NCBI RefSeq assembly: GCF_947500125.1
Contig: NZ_CANMRA010000015.1
Coordinates: 1-64,000 of the forward strand
Source of the DNA: an uncultured Kocuria sp.
GTDB lineage: Bacteria > Actinomycetota > Actinomycetes > Actinomycetales > Micrococcaceae
Direction: 5' to 3'
Length of the DNA stretch: 64,000 nt
Positions 7,913 to 18,960 of the stretch are shown here, piece by piece. Both the position numbers and the translations under genes were made by a program. Numbering within the stretch: the first letter of the stretch is position 1; every line of letters begins with the position of its first letter. The notes under the pieces are model-generated. The model saw only the letters and a list, made by a program, of their open reading frames with translations, searched no databases and had not been told where the DNA came from.

Positions 7913-8530
7913 GTGGACGACAACCAGCGCATGTGGGAGGACCGGTACGCCTCCGGCGCGTCCTCCCCCGACGGCGCCCAGCCGCACCCCGAGGTCACCG
8001 CCCTCCTGGACCGGACGGCCGGGGAGACCGCGGGCGGCCCGCCGACGGCCCTCGACCTCGGCGCGGGCACCGGCCGCCACACCCTGGCCCTGGCGGCCGC
8101 CGGCTACGACCCCACCGCCGTGGACTTCTCCCCCAGCGCCGTGCGGACCGTCACCGGTGCCCTGGCCGAGCACGGCCTGCCGGGCCGCGCCCTGATCGCC
8201 GACCTGCGGACCTGGTCCCCCGACCAGGAGCAGCGCTCCGGGCCCGACGCCGTGCCCCCACGGTTCGACCTGATCGTCGCCGCGTACTTCCAGCACGATC
8301 TGTCCCTGCTCCGCCGCGCCGCCGAGTGGCTCGTTCCCGGCGGCCGGCTGCTGTGGATCACCCACGCCCCCGGGAGCGTCGAGGGCCCGCCCCCGACCGT
8401 TCCCCGCCCGACGCTGCAGGAGACCGTCGCCGTGCTCGAGGGCAAGGGCCTGGACCTGCTGCGCGCCGAGCAGGTGCGCACCACCGAAACCGCGCTCGAC
8501 GTCGTCGTCGAGGCCGTCCGGCCGCGCTGA
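7913..8530 (+). CDS. Class I SAM-dependent methyltransferase
   Basis: A 205-residue Rossmann-fold methyltransferase using S-adenosylmethionine. Motif I is clear (ALDLGAGTGRHTLALA, about residues 42-57), followed by the acidic end of strand 2 (PTAVDFSP). DLIVAAYFQHDL is the motif IV-like region. I chose the GTG at 7913: AGGAG at 7902-7906 lies at a good distance, whereas the ATG at 7907 directly abuts it. The family resembles small tellurite-resistance (TehB-like) or generic methyltransferases. The substrate cannot be inferred. It is convergent with rplI and separated from it by a strong terminator. Confidence 0.82.
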   Translation: MDDNQRMWEDRYASGASSPDGAQPHPEVTALLDRTAGETAGGPPTALDLGAGTGRHTLALAAAGYDPTAVDFSPSAVRTVTGALAEHGLPGRALIADLRTWSPDQEQRSGPDAVPPRFDLIVAAYFQHDLSLLRRAAEWLVPGGRLLWITHAPGSVEGPPPTVPRPTLQETVAVLEGKGLDLLRAEQVRTTETALDVVVEAVRPR

Positions 8531-8564
8531 CAGGCCCCGGAGATGCGGAAAGGACCCAGAGATG

Positions 8565-8604
8565 CGGACAGGGCCCCCGCGGCGCACCGCGGGGGCCCTG
8601 TCCG
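8565..8604. terminator. Bidirectional terminator between methyltransferase and rplI
   Basis: A perfect 18-bp stem (8565-8582 with 8587-8604) and a 4-base loop lie between two convergent genes. It should terminate both the methyltransferase gene and the rpsF-ssb-rpsR-rplI operon. It has no long T tract, as is common in high-GC actinobacteria. Confidence 0.85.
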
Positions 8605-8629
8605 TGCTCGGACGGTCCGGAGGAACCGG

Positions 8630-9079
8630 TCAGGCGGGGACGACCTCGAACTCGACGTTCGCGTTGACGTCCTCGTGCAGGCGCACGGAGGCCTGGTACA
8701 CACCGGTGGTCTTGATGTGCTGGTTCAGCTCCACCTTGCGCTTGTCCACGGCGCCGAGGCCGGCGGCCTCGACGGCCTTGGCGACGTCCTCGGCCTTGAC
8801 GGTGCCGAAGAGGCGACCCTCGGAGCCGGCCTTGACCGGGATGGTCACGGTGGCGGAGGTCAGCTTCTGGGCCAGGGCCTGGGCGTCCTCGAGCGAGGCG
8901 ACCTCGCGCGCGGCGCGGGCGGCCTTGATGCTCTCGATCTGCTTCTCGCCGCCGCGCGACCACGGGGTCGCGAAGCCGCGCGGGAAGAGGTAGTTGCGGG
9001 CGTACCCGTTCTTGACCTCGACCACGTCACCGGCAGCGCCGAGACCCGTGACCTCGGTCGTCAGGATGATCTTTGCCAT
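8630..9079 (-). CDS. rplI: 50S ribosomal protein L9
   Basis: A 149-residue bL9 that binds 23S rRNA near the base of the L1 stalk. It has the diagnostic N-terminal domain ([37 protein letters not shown]), the long connecting helix and a C-terminal domain with [18 protein letters not shown]. The length is standard. It is the last gene of the rpsF-ssb-rpsR-rplI operon and is followed by a strong hairpin terminator. Confidence 0.97.
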   Translation of the reverse strand: MAKIILTTEVTGLGAAGDVVEVKNGYARNYLFPRGFATPWSRGGEKQIESIKAARAAREVASLEDAQALAQKLTSATVTIPVKAGSEGRLFGTVKAEDVAKAVEAAGLGAVDKRKVELNQHIKTTGVYQASVRLHEDVNANVEFEVVPA

Positions 9080-9098
9080 GAGTGTCTGTCCTCTCTGA

Positions 9099-9335
9099 TC
9101 AGCGGCCGGCGCCGGAGTAGGGCAGCAGCGCGACCTCGCGGGCGTTCTTGATCGCCAGGGCGATCTTGCGCTGCTCCTGCACGGTCACACCGGTGACGCG
9201 GCGGGCGCGGATCTTGCCGCGATCGGAGATGAACTTGCGCAGCAGCGCAACGTCCTTGTAGTCGATCTCAGTGACTTTGGCAGCCTTGAGCGGGTTCTGC
9301 TTTGGTTTGGGCTTACGGAGTTCAGCCTTGGCCAT
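9099..9335 (-). CDS. rpsR: 30S ribosomal protein S18
   Basis: A 78-residue bS18 that pairs with S6 on the 30S platform. The conserved [48 protein letters not shown] core is present. The N-terminal zinc-type Cys motif is absent, which makes this a C-minus form that does not need zinc. It sits between ssb and rplI with short gaps, consistent with one transcript. Confidence 0.97.
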   Translation of the reverse strand: MAKAELRKPKPKQNPLKAAKVTEIDYKDVALLRKFISDRGKIRARRVTGVTVQEQRKIALAIKNAREVALLPYSGAGR

Positions 9336-9413
9336 CGTGGTGCTCCTTGTTCTTCGAGTGGAGCCCGCGGCTTGTCACCGCGGGATGGGGTGGATGGGAC
9401 ATGTGCGGAAGGT

Positions 9414-10055
9414 CTAGAACGGCGGTTCGTCGTCCTGGCCGCTGCCCCAGTCGTAGTTCCCGCCGGAGGACTGGCTCCAGGGGTCGTTCTGGGGTGCTGC
9501 CTGCGGAGCGGGCTGACGCCCGCCGCCGGAGCGGCCGCCCTGGCCGAAGCCGGTGCCGCCGCCCTGCTGGCCACCGCCGCCGCCGAACCCGGAGTCGCCC
9601 CCGAATCCGCCGCCGGCCGGGGCGCCGGCGCCGAAGCCGCCGCCCTGCTGGCCGCCGCCGCCGAAGCCGCCGCCGCCCTGCCCGCCGGAGCGGGCGTTGC
9701 GGTTGACCTTCGCGGACGCGTAGCGCAGCGAAGGACCGACCTCGTCGACGTCGAGCTCGGTGACGGTGCGCCGCTCGCCTTCCTTGGTCTCGTAGGACCG
9801 CGACTTGAGCCGACCCTGGACGATGACGCGCATGCCCTTCTGCAGGGACTCCGCCACGTTCTCGGCCGCCTCGCGCCACACGGAGCAGCGCAGGAACAGG
9901 GTCTCCCCGTCCTTCCACTCGTTGGACTGGCGGTCGAAGGTGCGGGGCGTGGACGCAACGGTGAAGTTGGCCACGGCCGCACCCGACGGGGTGAAGCGCA
10001 GCTCGGGGTCGGCGGTCAGGTTGCCGATAACGGTGATGACGGTGTCACCAGCCAT
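9414..10055 (-). CDS. ssb: Single-stranded DNA-binding protein
   Basis: A 213-residue SSB that coats single-stranded DNA and recruits partners through its tail. The OB fold fills residues 1-110 ([34 protein letters not shown]). A long Gly/Gln-rich linker with repeated GGGFGGG-type units runs from about 120 to 200, and the chain ends in the acidic tip DDEPPF needed for protein contacts. It lies between rpsF and rpsR, as in most bacteria. The linker is long but typical of Actinobacteria. Confidence 0.97.
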   Translation of the reverse strand: MAGDTVITVIGNLTADPELRFTPSGAAVANFTVASTPRTFDRQSNEWKDGETLFLRCSVWREAAENVAESLQKGMRVIVQGRLKSRSYETKEGERRTVTELDVDEVGPSLRYASAKVNRNARSGGQGGGGFGGGGQQGGGFGAGAPAGGGFGGDSGFGGGGGQQGGGTGFGQGGRSGGGRQPAPQAAPQNDPWSQSSGGNYDWGSGQDDEPPF

Positions 10056-10166
10056 GTGGACCTCCCGGGTCGAGGGTGTTCGCGGTCGTGCGGGACGTGC
10101 TCGGATCTCTGCAGCATCTCACCGGGGGCCCGTCGGGGCGCCCTCGATGGTCAGTCTGTGAAGTCC

Positions 10167-10472
10167 TTACTCGGCGGAGATCTTCTGCTCTTCCGGGCGG
10201 ATGATCTTGGTGCGCATGATGGCCTCGTTGAGGTTCAGGACGCGGTCGAGCTCCTGGGTGGTCTGCGGGGTCGCGGTGAAGCGGACGACCGCGTAGATGC
10301 CCTCGGTCTTCTTCTGGATCTCGTAGGCGAGGCGACGACGGCCCCAGATGTCGACGTTGTCGACGGTCCCGTTGTCCTTGGTGACGACATCGAGGAACTT
10401 CTTGAGAGTCGGCTCCACGGCACGATCCTCGACCTCGGGGTTGATGATCACCATCAGTTCGTACTCACGCAT
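10167..10472 (-). CDS. rpsF: 30S ribosomal protein S6
   Basis: A 101-residue bS6 with the hallmark [16 protein letters not shown] start and [21 protein letters not shown] chose the ATG at 10472, preceded by AAGGAGGTG, rather than the longer in-frame start at 10586, which adds a non-conserved basic stretch. It is the first gene of the rpsF-ssb-rpsR-rplI operon. S6 and S18 form a complex on the 30S platform. Confidence 0.97.
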   Translation of the reverse strand: MREYELMVIINPEVEDRAVEPTLKKFLDVVTKDNGTVDNVDIWGRRRLAYEIQKKTEGIYAVVRFTATPQTTQELDRVLNLNEAIMRTKIIRPEEQKISAE

Positions 10473-10637
10473 GTTCGAACCCACCTCCTTCGGGCTGAGC
10501 GGCTGCGGTCCTTCCGCAGCAGGAGGTTCTGTAGCGTCGTCCGCGCGCCGGCGCCGCACGTCGGGCGGCGGGCACACAGACCTCACAACACTACTACATC
10601 CGCGGGCCGGCGCGGAACCGGCGCGCGGAACCCGGAC

Positions 10638-11039
10638 TCACCAGCGGGAGGCGCTGCGGGCGATGGAGGCGTTCACGAGGGCCGTGCGGAACGGCATGGT
10701 GAAGATGTCCAGGAACATCAGCAGCGCCCACGGGATCAGGAACAGGATCCCGACGCCGATCCCCGCCAGGGTCCAGCCCAGGCCGCCGAGGAACAGGTAG
10801 ATCAGCCCCCAGATCGGCTGGCGCAGGTAGAACTTGTGGATGCCCAGCCAGCCCAGGAAGAGCCACAGGACGTAGGCGAGGACCACGGACTTCCCGCCCA
10901 CCACGTTGACCACGGGCGGTCCGGCGTGCGGAGCGCCGTGCCCGCCGAACGGCTGCCCGTAGGGCGCGCGGGAGTACCCGGCGCGGCCGGGGTCGTTGTT
11001 CAGCGGGACGGGGCGGTAGTACTCGGGCTCGGGAGCCAC
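10638..11039 (-). CDS. TM2 domain-containing membrane protein
   Basis: A 133-residue protein with a Pro/Gly/Tyr-rich cytoplasmic N-terminus (about 48 residues) and a TM2 domain. SVVLAYVLWLFLGWLGIHKFYLRQPIWGLIYLFLGGLGW forms two membrane helices joined by the conserved GIHKFYL turn, and an additional hydrophobic segment (ILFLIPWALLMFLDIFTMP) follows. The molecular role of bacterial TM2 proteins is unknown. It is transcribed divergently from the iron-transport operon. Confidence 0.85.
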   Translation of the reverse strand: MAPEPEYYRPVPLNNDPGRAGYSRAPYGQPFGGHGAPHAGPPVVNVVGGKSVVLAYVLWLFLGWLGIHKFYLRQPIWGLIYLFLGGLGWTLAGIGVGILFLIPWALLMFLDIFTMPFRTALVNASIARSASRW

Positions 11040-11208
11040 GGGGGTCCTTTCGGCACGGACGGGATCTCGGGAGGGCCGTCCGCGGGGAACGGCCCGACCA
11101 GTGCAACCGCCCGCCCCCGGGCACTATTCCGGTGCCCGGCCCGCCGCGGGGCGCCCGGCCGGGCCCCGCGGCGGCGTCGACCCCGGGGCGACGCGAGGGC
11201 GGTTCCGA

Positions 11209-11227
11209 TTAGGTTACCCTTTCCTTG
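11209..11227 (+). promoter_or_regulatory. DtxR/IdeR-like iron box before the Fe(III) ABC operon
   Basis: TTAGGTTACCCTTTCCTTG matches 16 of 19 positions of the actinobacterial IdeR/DtxR consensus TWAGGTWAGSCTWACCTWA. It lies 54 bases upstream of the binding-protein start, so iron-dependent repression of the importer is expected. Confidence 0.75.
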
Positions 11228-11280
11228 CCAAATGATCGTCGCGCGGTCCCCGAGCGCCGCGCCCTCCGGAAGAGGCTCCG

Positions 11281-12309
11281 ATGCGTCGTCGTTCCCTGTA
11301 CGCCACCACCGGCATCCTGACCGCGCTGACGACCCTGGTCACGGGTTGCGGCACGCTCGGCCTGGGCGAGCAGCCCGCCGACCTGCAGATCTACTCGGCA
11401 CGGCACTACGACCTCGAGGGCGCGTTCGGCGAGTTCACCGACGAGACCGGCATCAGCGTCGAGTTCATCACGGGCGACGACGCCGAGCTCCTCGAACGGC
11501 TCAAGGCCGAGGGGGACGACAGCCCGGCCGACGTGTTCATGACCGTGGACGCGGGCAACCTGTGGAACGCCGCCCGGCAGGACGAGCTGGCCGCCCTGGA
11601 CTCCGCGGCCCTCGAGGAGGCGGTCCCGGAGGACCTGCGTGATCCCCAGGGCCGGTGGTACGGCCTGGCGATGCGCGCGCGCACCGTGACCTACAACCCG
11701 GACAACGTCGACACCGCGGAGTTCGACCCCGAGGAGACCTACGCGGGACTGGCCGACCCGAAGTGGCAGGACCGGCTGTGCATGCGGGACGCCACCTCGG
11801 CCTACACCCAGTCCCTCGTGGCGAGCCTGATCGACCTGCACGGCCGGGAGCGGGCCCTCGAGATCGTCGAGGGCTGGGTCGACAACGACGTGCAGATCAT
11901 GAGCAACGACATCCTGCTGCTCGAGGCGATCGACGCCGGCACGTGCGACGTGGGCATCAACAACCACTACTACCTGGCGCGCACCCTCCAGGAGAACCCG
12001 GACCTGAACGTCGACCTCTTCTGGGCCAGCCAGGAGGGTGCCGGCACGCACGTGAACATCTCGGGGGCCGGCGTGGTCGAGGGCTCCGACAACGCCGAGG
12101 ACGCCCAGCGGCTCATCGAGTGGCTCGCGACCGACGGCCAGAACGCGTTCGTGGACGCCAACCACGAGTTCCCGGTCAACCCCTCCGTGGAGCCCGCCCC
12201 CTCCATCGCGGCCTTCGGCGAGTTCGAGCGGATGCCCCTGAACGCCGAGGCCTACGGGGACCTCAACGCCGAGGCCGTCGACCTGCTGGCCGAAGCCGGG
12301 TACCAGTGA
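11281..12309 (+). CDS. Fe(III) ABC transporter substrate-binding lipoprotein
   Basis: A 342-residue iron-binding lipoprotein of the FbpA/FutA/AfuA family that captures ferric iron outside the cell. It has a lipobox VTGC (Cys22 region) after a basic, hydrophobic signal, then the type-2 binding-protein body with QIYSARHYDLEGAFGEFTDETGI. The C-terminal part carries NNHYYLAR, where paired Tyr residues are the usual iron ligands. The ATG at 11281 follows GGAAGAGG. The stop overlaps the GTG of the permease gene, and an iron box lies just upstream, so this is the first gene of an iron-regulated operon. Confidence 0.93.
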   Translation: MRRRSLYATTGILTALTTLVTGCGTLGLGEQPADLQIYSARHYDLEGAFGEFTDETGISVEFITGDDAELLERLKAEGDDSPADVFMTVDAGNLWNAARQDELAALDSAALEEAVPEDLRDPQGRWYGLAMRARTVTYNPDNVDTAEFDPEETYAGLADPKWQDRLCMRDATSAYTQSLVASLIDLHGRERALEIVEGWVDNDVQIMSNDILLLEAIDAGTCDVGINNHYYLARTLQENPDLNVDLFWASQEGAGTHVNISGAGVVEGSDNAEDAQRLIEWLATDGQNAFVDANHEFPVNPSVEPAPSIAAFGEFERMPLNAEAYGDLNAEAVDLLAEAGYQ

Positions 12310-13993
12310 CCGAAACCGCCGTCCTCGCGCAGACGAGGACATCGGCCCGCCGGCCGCGCCGGGCCCCCGGCTCGGGGCGCCCGGCCTGGTCGGCGCTCGT
12401 CGTCGTCGTCGCCGTGGTGGTGGCCACCCCGGTCCTGGCGGTGGTCGTGGACGGCCTGGGGAGCCTGGGCACCGCCACCCCGCCGCGCGACCTGGGCCGG
12501 ATGGTGCTCACCACGCTCCTGCTGATGCTGGGCGTGGGCGCGGGCACCCTCGTGGTGGGCGGCGGGCTCGCATGGCTCGTGACCGCCTTCCGCTTCCCCC
12601 TGCGGGACGTCCTGGTCTGGCTGCTGGTCCTGCCGCTGGCCATGCCGGCCTACATCCTGGGCTTCGTGTTCCTCTCCGTCTTCGACGTGGCGGGGCCGGT
12701 GCAGGGGGCCCTGCGCGCCGTGCTGGGGCCGGACGTGTGGGTGCCCGAGGTCCGCTCGCTGCCCGCCGCCGTGCTGGTGATGTCCCTGACGCTCTACCCG
12801 TACGTCTACCTCCTGGCCCGCTCCGCGCTGGTCGAGCAGACGAGCGGGACCTACGATGCCGCGCGGACCCTGGGCGCCGGCCGGGGACGCGCGCTCCGGC
12901 GGGTCCTGATCCCCCTGGCCCGGCCCTCGATCGCGGCGGGACTGGCACTCGTGATGATGGAGACGCTCACCGACTTCGCCACGGTGCAGTACTTCAACGT
13001 GCAGACGGTCTCCGTGGGGGTCTACCTCGTGTGGAAGGGCACCTTCGACTTCCACGCCGCCACCCAGCTCGCCGTGCTCGTGCTGCTGTTCGCCGTGGCC
13101 GTGCTGACCGGCGAACGGCTGCTCCGGGGCCGGGCCCGGTTCCACCAGCGCGGCGGCCGCGGCCAGGGGCTGCAGCCGCGGCGACTCACCGGCTGGCGCG
13201 CCTGGGGCGCCACCCTGCTCTCCCTCGCCGCCCTCTCCGCCGGGTTCCTCGTGCCCGTGCTCCAGCTGCTCGTGTGGGCCGTCGGGGAGGCGATCGGCAA
13301 CCCCGCCTCCCTCTCGGACCCGCGCTTCGCGCAGTACCTCGGCAACAGCCTCGTGGTCGCCGGGATCGCCGCCGTGGCCTGCGTGGCGCTCTCGCTCGCC
13401 GTCGCCCACGGGGTGCGGATGGGCGGCGGCCGGGCGGTGGCCTTCGCAGCGCAGCTCACGACCTTCGGCTACGCCGTTCCCGGCGCCGTCGTGGGCATCG
13501 GCGTCCTCATCGCCTTCGCCGGGCTGGACACCGCCCTCGAACGGGCGGGCGTGCCCGGGGGCACGGGGCTGCTGGTGACGGGCTCCGTGCTCGGCATCCT
13601 CTACGCCTACGTGATCCGCTTCCTCGCCCCGGCCTACCAGGCCGTGGACGCGAGCCTCGCCAAGATCTCCCCCACCGTCACCTTCTCCGCGCAGAGCCTC
13701 GGCGCGTCCCCGCTCCGGGTCCTCACCCGGGTGCACCTGCCCATCGCCCGCCCGGGGGTCGCCACGGCCCTCGTCCTCGTGATGATCGACGCCGTCAAGG
13801 AGCTGCCCATCGTGCTGCTGCTGCGCCCGTTCGGCTTCACCACGGCCTCCGTGTGGGTCTATGAGCTGGCGCGTGAGAACTTCTGGGAGAAGGCGGCCCT
13901 GCCGGCGCTCGTGATCGTGGCGGCGGCGGTCGTGCCCGTGTTCTACCTCGTCCGGCAGGCCCACCGCGGAGACCGCCACGGAAAGGTGCCCTC

Positions 13994-13997
<4 letters not shown>
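12306..13997 (+). CDS. Fe(III) ABC transporter permease (duplicated domain)
   Basis: A 563-residue FbpB-type permease that carries iron across the membrane. It contains two ABC permease halves of about 250 residues, each with an EAA-like loop: AARTLGAGRGRALRRVLIPLARPSI near 175-200 in the first half and SLGASPLRVLTRVHLPIARPG near 460-485 in the second. About 12 membrane helices are visible. I chose the GTG at 12306, which overlaps the TGA of the binding-protein gene (GTGA). The longer ORF start lies out of frame inside that gene. The next gene overlaps by 4 bases, so the three proteins are translationally coupled. Confidence 0.93.
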
Positions 13998-15178
<1,181 letters not shown>

Positions 15179-15201
15179 CGGTTTTCTCTACCCTGGTGCA
15201 G

Positions 15202-17745
15202 GTGAGCCTCCAACCTGACCTCGCCCGGGTCGCCTTCGCCGCCGATCTCGCCCGCCACGGGGACCGCCCCGCCGTTCTCACGGACGAGCTCGTCCTGAGC
15301 TACCGGGAGCTGGCCGAACGCGTCGAGGAGGTGGCCGCGCGCCTGGGGACGGAGCGCCGGCTGGCGGTGCTCACCGCCTCCAACGACATCGACTCCCTCG
15401 TGGCCTATCTCGCGGCCCTCACGGCCGGTCACCCGCTCCTGCTGGTCCCGGCGGACAAGCCGGCCGCGGTCGAGTCGCTCGTGGCGGCCTACGACCCCGA
15501 CGTCGTGCTGCGCTCCGGGAACGGGACCCCGGTCATCGAGGAGCGGCGCCCGGGGTCCCGGCACGAGCTGCACCCGGACCTCGCCCTGCTGCTGAGCACG
15601 TCCGGCTCGACCGGTTCCCCGAAGCTCGTGCGGCTCTCGCACGAGAACCTGGCGGCCAACGCCGAGTCGATCGCCGAGTACCTGGGCATCGGGCCCGAGG
15701 ACCGCGCCGCCACGACGCTGCCCATGTCCTACTGCTACGGGCTGTCGGTGCTCAACAGCCACCTCCTCCGGGGCGCCGGGCTGGTGCTGACGGACCTGTC
15801 GGTGGTCGACCCCTGCTTCTGGGACCTCGTCCGGGCCCACCGCGCCACCTCCTTCGCCGCCGTGCCCTACACCTTCGAGCTGCTGGAGCGCGTCGGCTTC
15901 GCGGACACGGACCTCCCGCACCTGCGGTACGTCACCCAGGCGGGCGGCCGGCTCGCCCCGGAGAAGGTCCGGCACTGGGCGGCGACCGGCAGGCGGCGCG
16001 GCTGGGACCTGGTCGTGATGTACGGGGCCACGGAGGCCACCGCCCGGATGGCGTACCTGCCCCCGGAGCTGGCGGCGGAGCGCGCCGGGACGATCGGGAT
16101 CCCGATCCCGGGCGGGGAGTTCCGCATCGACCCCGTGGACGGACTGCCGGACGGGGAGCTCGTGTACAGCGGACCCAACGTCATGCTCGGCTACGCGGAG
16201 CACCCGGAGGACCTCGCCGCCGGGCGGACGGTCGAGGAGCTGCGCACCGGGGACCTCGCCCGCCGCCACCCGGACGGGCTCTACGAGGTCGTGGGGCGGC
16301 GCAGCCGGTTCGTCAAGATCGTGGGCCTGCGCGTGGACCTCGGGCAGGTCGAGAGGATCCTCGCCGAGCTCGGCGTGAGCGCGGCCGCCGCCGGCGCCGA
16401 CGAACGGCTGGTCGTGGCCGCCGAGGGGGAGCAGGACACGTCCCTGCTCGCCAAGGCCGTGGCCGAGAGCATCGGCCTGCCGCGCCCGGCCGTCGAGCTC
16501 CACGCCGTCGAGCAGCTGCCCCGTCTGGGCACGGGCAAGGTGGACTATCCGGCGGTCCTGGCGCTCGGCGCACCGCCCGCCGCGCCGGAGGCACCGCCGC
16601 GGCGCCGGGCCGAGGGCCCCGAGGACGTCCGGCGGATCTTCGCCGAGGTGCTCGACCGGCCCGACGTCGGCGACGACGACACGTTCGTCTCCCTGGAGGG
16701 GGACTCGCTGTCCTACGTGGCGGCCTCCGTCCGGCTCGAGCAGGCCCTCGGGCACCTCCCGCCGGACTGGCACCTCACGCCCGTGCGGGACCTGGCCCCC
16801 CGGCCCGTTCCGCGCGGACGGGGTCTCGTCTCGTTCCTGGAGACCGGCATCGTGCTCCGGGCCGTCGCCATCGTGTGCATCGTGGCGACGCACGTGGAGA
16901 TCTTCACGTTCCAGACCGCCCACGTGCTCTTCGCGGTGGCGGGGTACAACTTCGCGCGCTTCCAGCTGACGGGGGCGCGGCTCCCGCGGCTGCGGCGCCA
17001 GCTGCGCAGCCTGGGCCGGATCGTGGCGCCCTCCGTGGCGTTCATCGCCGTCGCCCACCTGCTCACCGACGACTACACGGTCGCCAACATCCTGCTGCTC
17101 AACGGCATCGTCGGCCCCCAGGAGCTCACGTCCCAGTGGCACTTCTGGTTCGTCGAGATGCTCGTCTACGTCCTCGTGGCCGTCACCGCGCTCATGGCGC
17201 TGCCCTGGGCGGACCGTGCCGAGCGCGCCGCCCCCTGGCTCTTCCCGCTCGCCCTGCTCGCGATCGGGCTGGTCAGCCGCTACGACATCGTGGACCCGGG
17301 ACTGCCGAAGCCCGCGCCGGTGTTCTGGATCTTCGCCTTCGGCTGGGCCGCGGCCCGGTCGCGGACGACCCTCCAGCGCTCCCTCGTCACCCTCCTGACC
17401 CTCCTCACCGTGCCGGGCTACTTCGACAGCCCGGTCCGGGAGGCCACCCTGGTCGCCGGGATCCTGCTGCTGCTGTGGGTGCCCACCCTGCCGGTGCCCG
17501 TGGGCCTGCGCCGGGTGACGGCCCGGCTCGCGAGCGCGTCCCTGTACGTCTACCTCACGCACTGGCTGGTCTATCCGCCCCTGGTGCCGGTGAGCCCGGT
17601 CCTGGCCGTGCTCGCCTCCCTCGTGGTGGGGGTGGCCTACTGGGCCCTGGCCGACCGCGTGCTCGGCGGACTCCGGCGCGGACCGGTGCGCACGGCGCAG
17701 CCCGCCGACGAGGCTCCGCTCACGGCTGCTCCAGGCCCACGCTGA
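15202..17745 (+). CDS. Adenylation-carrier-acyltransferase fusion (NRPS-like)
   Basis: An 847-residue three-part enzyme. Residues 1-455 are an adenylation domain (core motif LSTSGSTGSPK at 132-141, YGATE at 274-278, RTGDL at 348-352, catalytic Lys446 in GTGKVDY). Residues about 470-535 are a carrier domain with phosphopantetheine Ser502 in EGDSL. Residues about 545-835 are a membrane acyltransferase-3 domain with roughly ten helices and a candidate catalytic His564 (ATHVE). The protein should activate an acyl or amino acid, load it on its own carrier, and transfer it across or at the membrane. An iron box precedes the gene, which follows an Fe(III) importer, so a siderophore or cell-surface role under iron limitation is inferred. 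The start is uncertain: GTG at 15202 or 15196, with no good ribosome site. Confidence 0.85.
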   Translation: MSLQPDLARVAFAADLARHGDRPAVLTDELVLSYRELAERVEEVAARLGTERRLAVLTASNDIDSLVAYLAALTAGHPLLLVPADKPAAVESLVAAYDPDVVLRSGNGTPVIEERRPGSRHELHPDLALLLSTSGSTGSPKLVRLSHENLAANAESIAEYLGIGPEDRAATTLPMSYCYGLSVLNSHLLRGAGLVLTDLSVVDPCFWDLVRAHRATSFAAVPYTFELLERVGFADTDLPHLRYVTQAGGRLAPEKVRHWAATGRRRGWDLVVMYGATEATARMAYLPPELAAERAGTIGIPIPGGEFRIDPVDGLPDGELVYSGPNVMLGYAEHPEDLAAGRTVEELRTGDLARRHPDGLYEVVGRRSRFVKIVGLRVDLGQVERILAELGVSAAAAGADERLVVAAEGEQDTSLLAKAVAESIGLPRPAVELHAVEQLPRLGTGKVDYPAVLALGAPPAAPEAPPRRRAEGPEDVRRIFAEVLDRPDVGDDDTFVSLEGDSLSYVAASVRLEQALGHLPPDWHLTPVRDLAPRPVPRGRGLVSFLETGIVLRAVAIVCIVATHVEIFTFQTAHVLFAVAGYNFARFQLTGARLPRLRRQLRSLGRIVAPSVAFIAVAHLLTDDYTVANILLLNGIVGPQELTSQWHFWFVEMLVYVLVAVTALMALPWADRAERAAPWLFPLALLAIGLVSRYDIVDPGLPKPAPVFWIFAFGWAAARSRTTLQRSLVTLLTLLTVPGYFDSPVREATLVAGILLLLWVPTLPVPVGLRRVTARLASASLYVYLTHWLVYPPLVPVSPVLAVLASLVVGVAYWALADRVLGGLRRGPVRTAQPADEAPLTAAPGPR

Positions 17746-18847
17746 TCTCGGCGCTCTGCCCCGTGGAGCGCACGGTGGCGCGGACGGGGAACTCGATCCG
17801 CTCCGTGACCGTCTCCCCGTCCTCCTCGTAGCTCAGCCGCGCCTGCGCGGGCCGGTACGGGTCCGCCGTCCAGCGCAGCGGGTCCCCGGGATCCTGGACC
17901 AGAACCAGGGCCGGCCGGGAGACCAGCCGCCACCGGACGCCGGTGATCTCCGGATCCGGCGCCCCGGACGCCGCCGCGGACGGCTCGAGGGGAACCTGCG
18001 GCGCCGCCCAGCGCCGGGACGAGGGACACCCCTCGGCGTGCAGCTCCTCCGAGGCCGTGCAGCTCTCCAGCCACTCCTGGATCCGGTCGTCGACCTCGTG
18101 CCACATCCTCGGCGAGGGCTCGAACCGCAGCTCCACCGTGGCCGGCTGCGGGGCCCGGAACGCCACGGTGTGCGGCTCCAGGGGCGGGGCGGCCGCGTAG
18201 TACGAGTTCCCCGGCAGCCCGATCGCGTAGTCCCCGGGCAGGGCCTCGAAGCGCCACGTGCCGCCGGGTCCCTGGGGGTCGGGCACCCGCTCGTCCGCGT
18301 CCGGGCGGATGCTCTCCCCGTTGACGGAGAGCTCGTCGAGGGGGGCGGGCAGGTGGATCGACAGAGGTGCCGCGTCCGGGGAGTCCAGCTGCCACTGGTC
18401 GTTGAAGGGACCGGTCCGCCGCACCTGGTGCACCGGGTAGACGTGGACCTCCTCCCGCTCCCGGGCGCCGCCGGGCCCGTCCCACCACACGCGCGCCCGC
18501 ACCTCGCCGCGGCTCCCGCGGTGGTCCACGCCCAGGATCTCGTGGCCGCTGATCCGCCCCGCGGCGTTGCGGTACACGCGGTTCGAGAAGATGGTCAGGG
18601 TGGGGTCCGCCACGACGGCCTCGGTGCGGGACAGCAGCTGCCGCGAGCTCCCGCTCTCGAGCCCGCCGAGCCACGCCTCCACCGGGTCCTGCGGCTCCCG
18701 GTCCACGAAGACCCAGTTCACCACGGAGCTGAACACGGTCACGAGGACCACGACGACCATCAGCCAGTGCAGCAGCGTCCGCCGCAGGCCCCGGGCGTCG
18801 ACCGCGGAGAGGGCCTGGCCGGCCTCCCGCTCCCGTGACACCGACAC
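17720..18847 (-). CDS. Single-pass membrane protein, function unknown
   Basis: A 375-residue protein with a short cytoplasmic N-terminus, one membrane helix (LLHWLMVVVVLVTVFSSVVNWVFV, about 30-53) and a large exported domain rich in beta-strand and Trp/Pro residues. I recognise no family. The GTG at 18847 is preceded by AGGAG at a short distance; the alternative GTG at 18841 would shorten it by two residues. Its end overlaps the convergent A-T-acyltransferase gene by 26 bases. It lies downstream of the ABC-2 exporter genes on the same strand, separated by about 110 bases, so co-transcription is possible. Confidence 0.7.
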   Translation of the reverse strand: MSVSREREAGQALSAVDARGLRRTLLHWLMVVVVLVTVFSSVVNWVFVDREPQDPVEAWLGGLESGSSRQLLSRTEAVVADPTLTIFSNRVYRNAAGRISGHEILGVDHRGSRGEVRARVWWDGPGGAREREEVHVYPVHQVRRTGPFNDQWQLDSPDAAPLSIHLPAPLDELSVNGESIRPDADERVPDPQGPGGTWRFEALPGDYAIGLPGNSYYAAAPPLEPHTVAFRAPQPATVELRFEPSPRMWHEVDDRIQEWLESCTASEELHAEGCPSSRRWAAPQVPLEPSAAASGAPDPEITGVRWRLVSRPALVLVQDPGDPLRWTADPYRPAQARLSYEEDGETVTERIEFPVRATVRSTGQSAEISVGLEQP

Positions 18848-18960
18848 CGCAGCTCCTGTCCCTGTCGGTCCGTCCGGCGCTCGCGCCGGAGATCCGGGCC
18901 GCGTCCCGGCCCACCAGCTCACATCGTAGGGCCGGCGCCGTAGCCGGGACGGGAGGACGG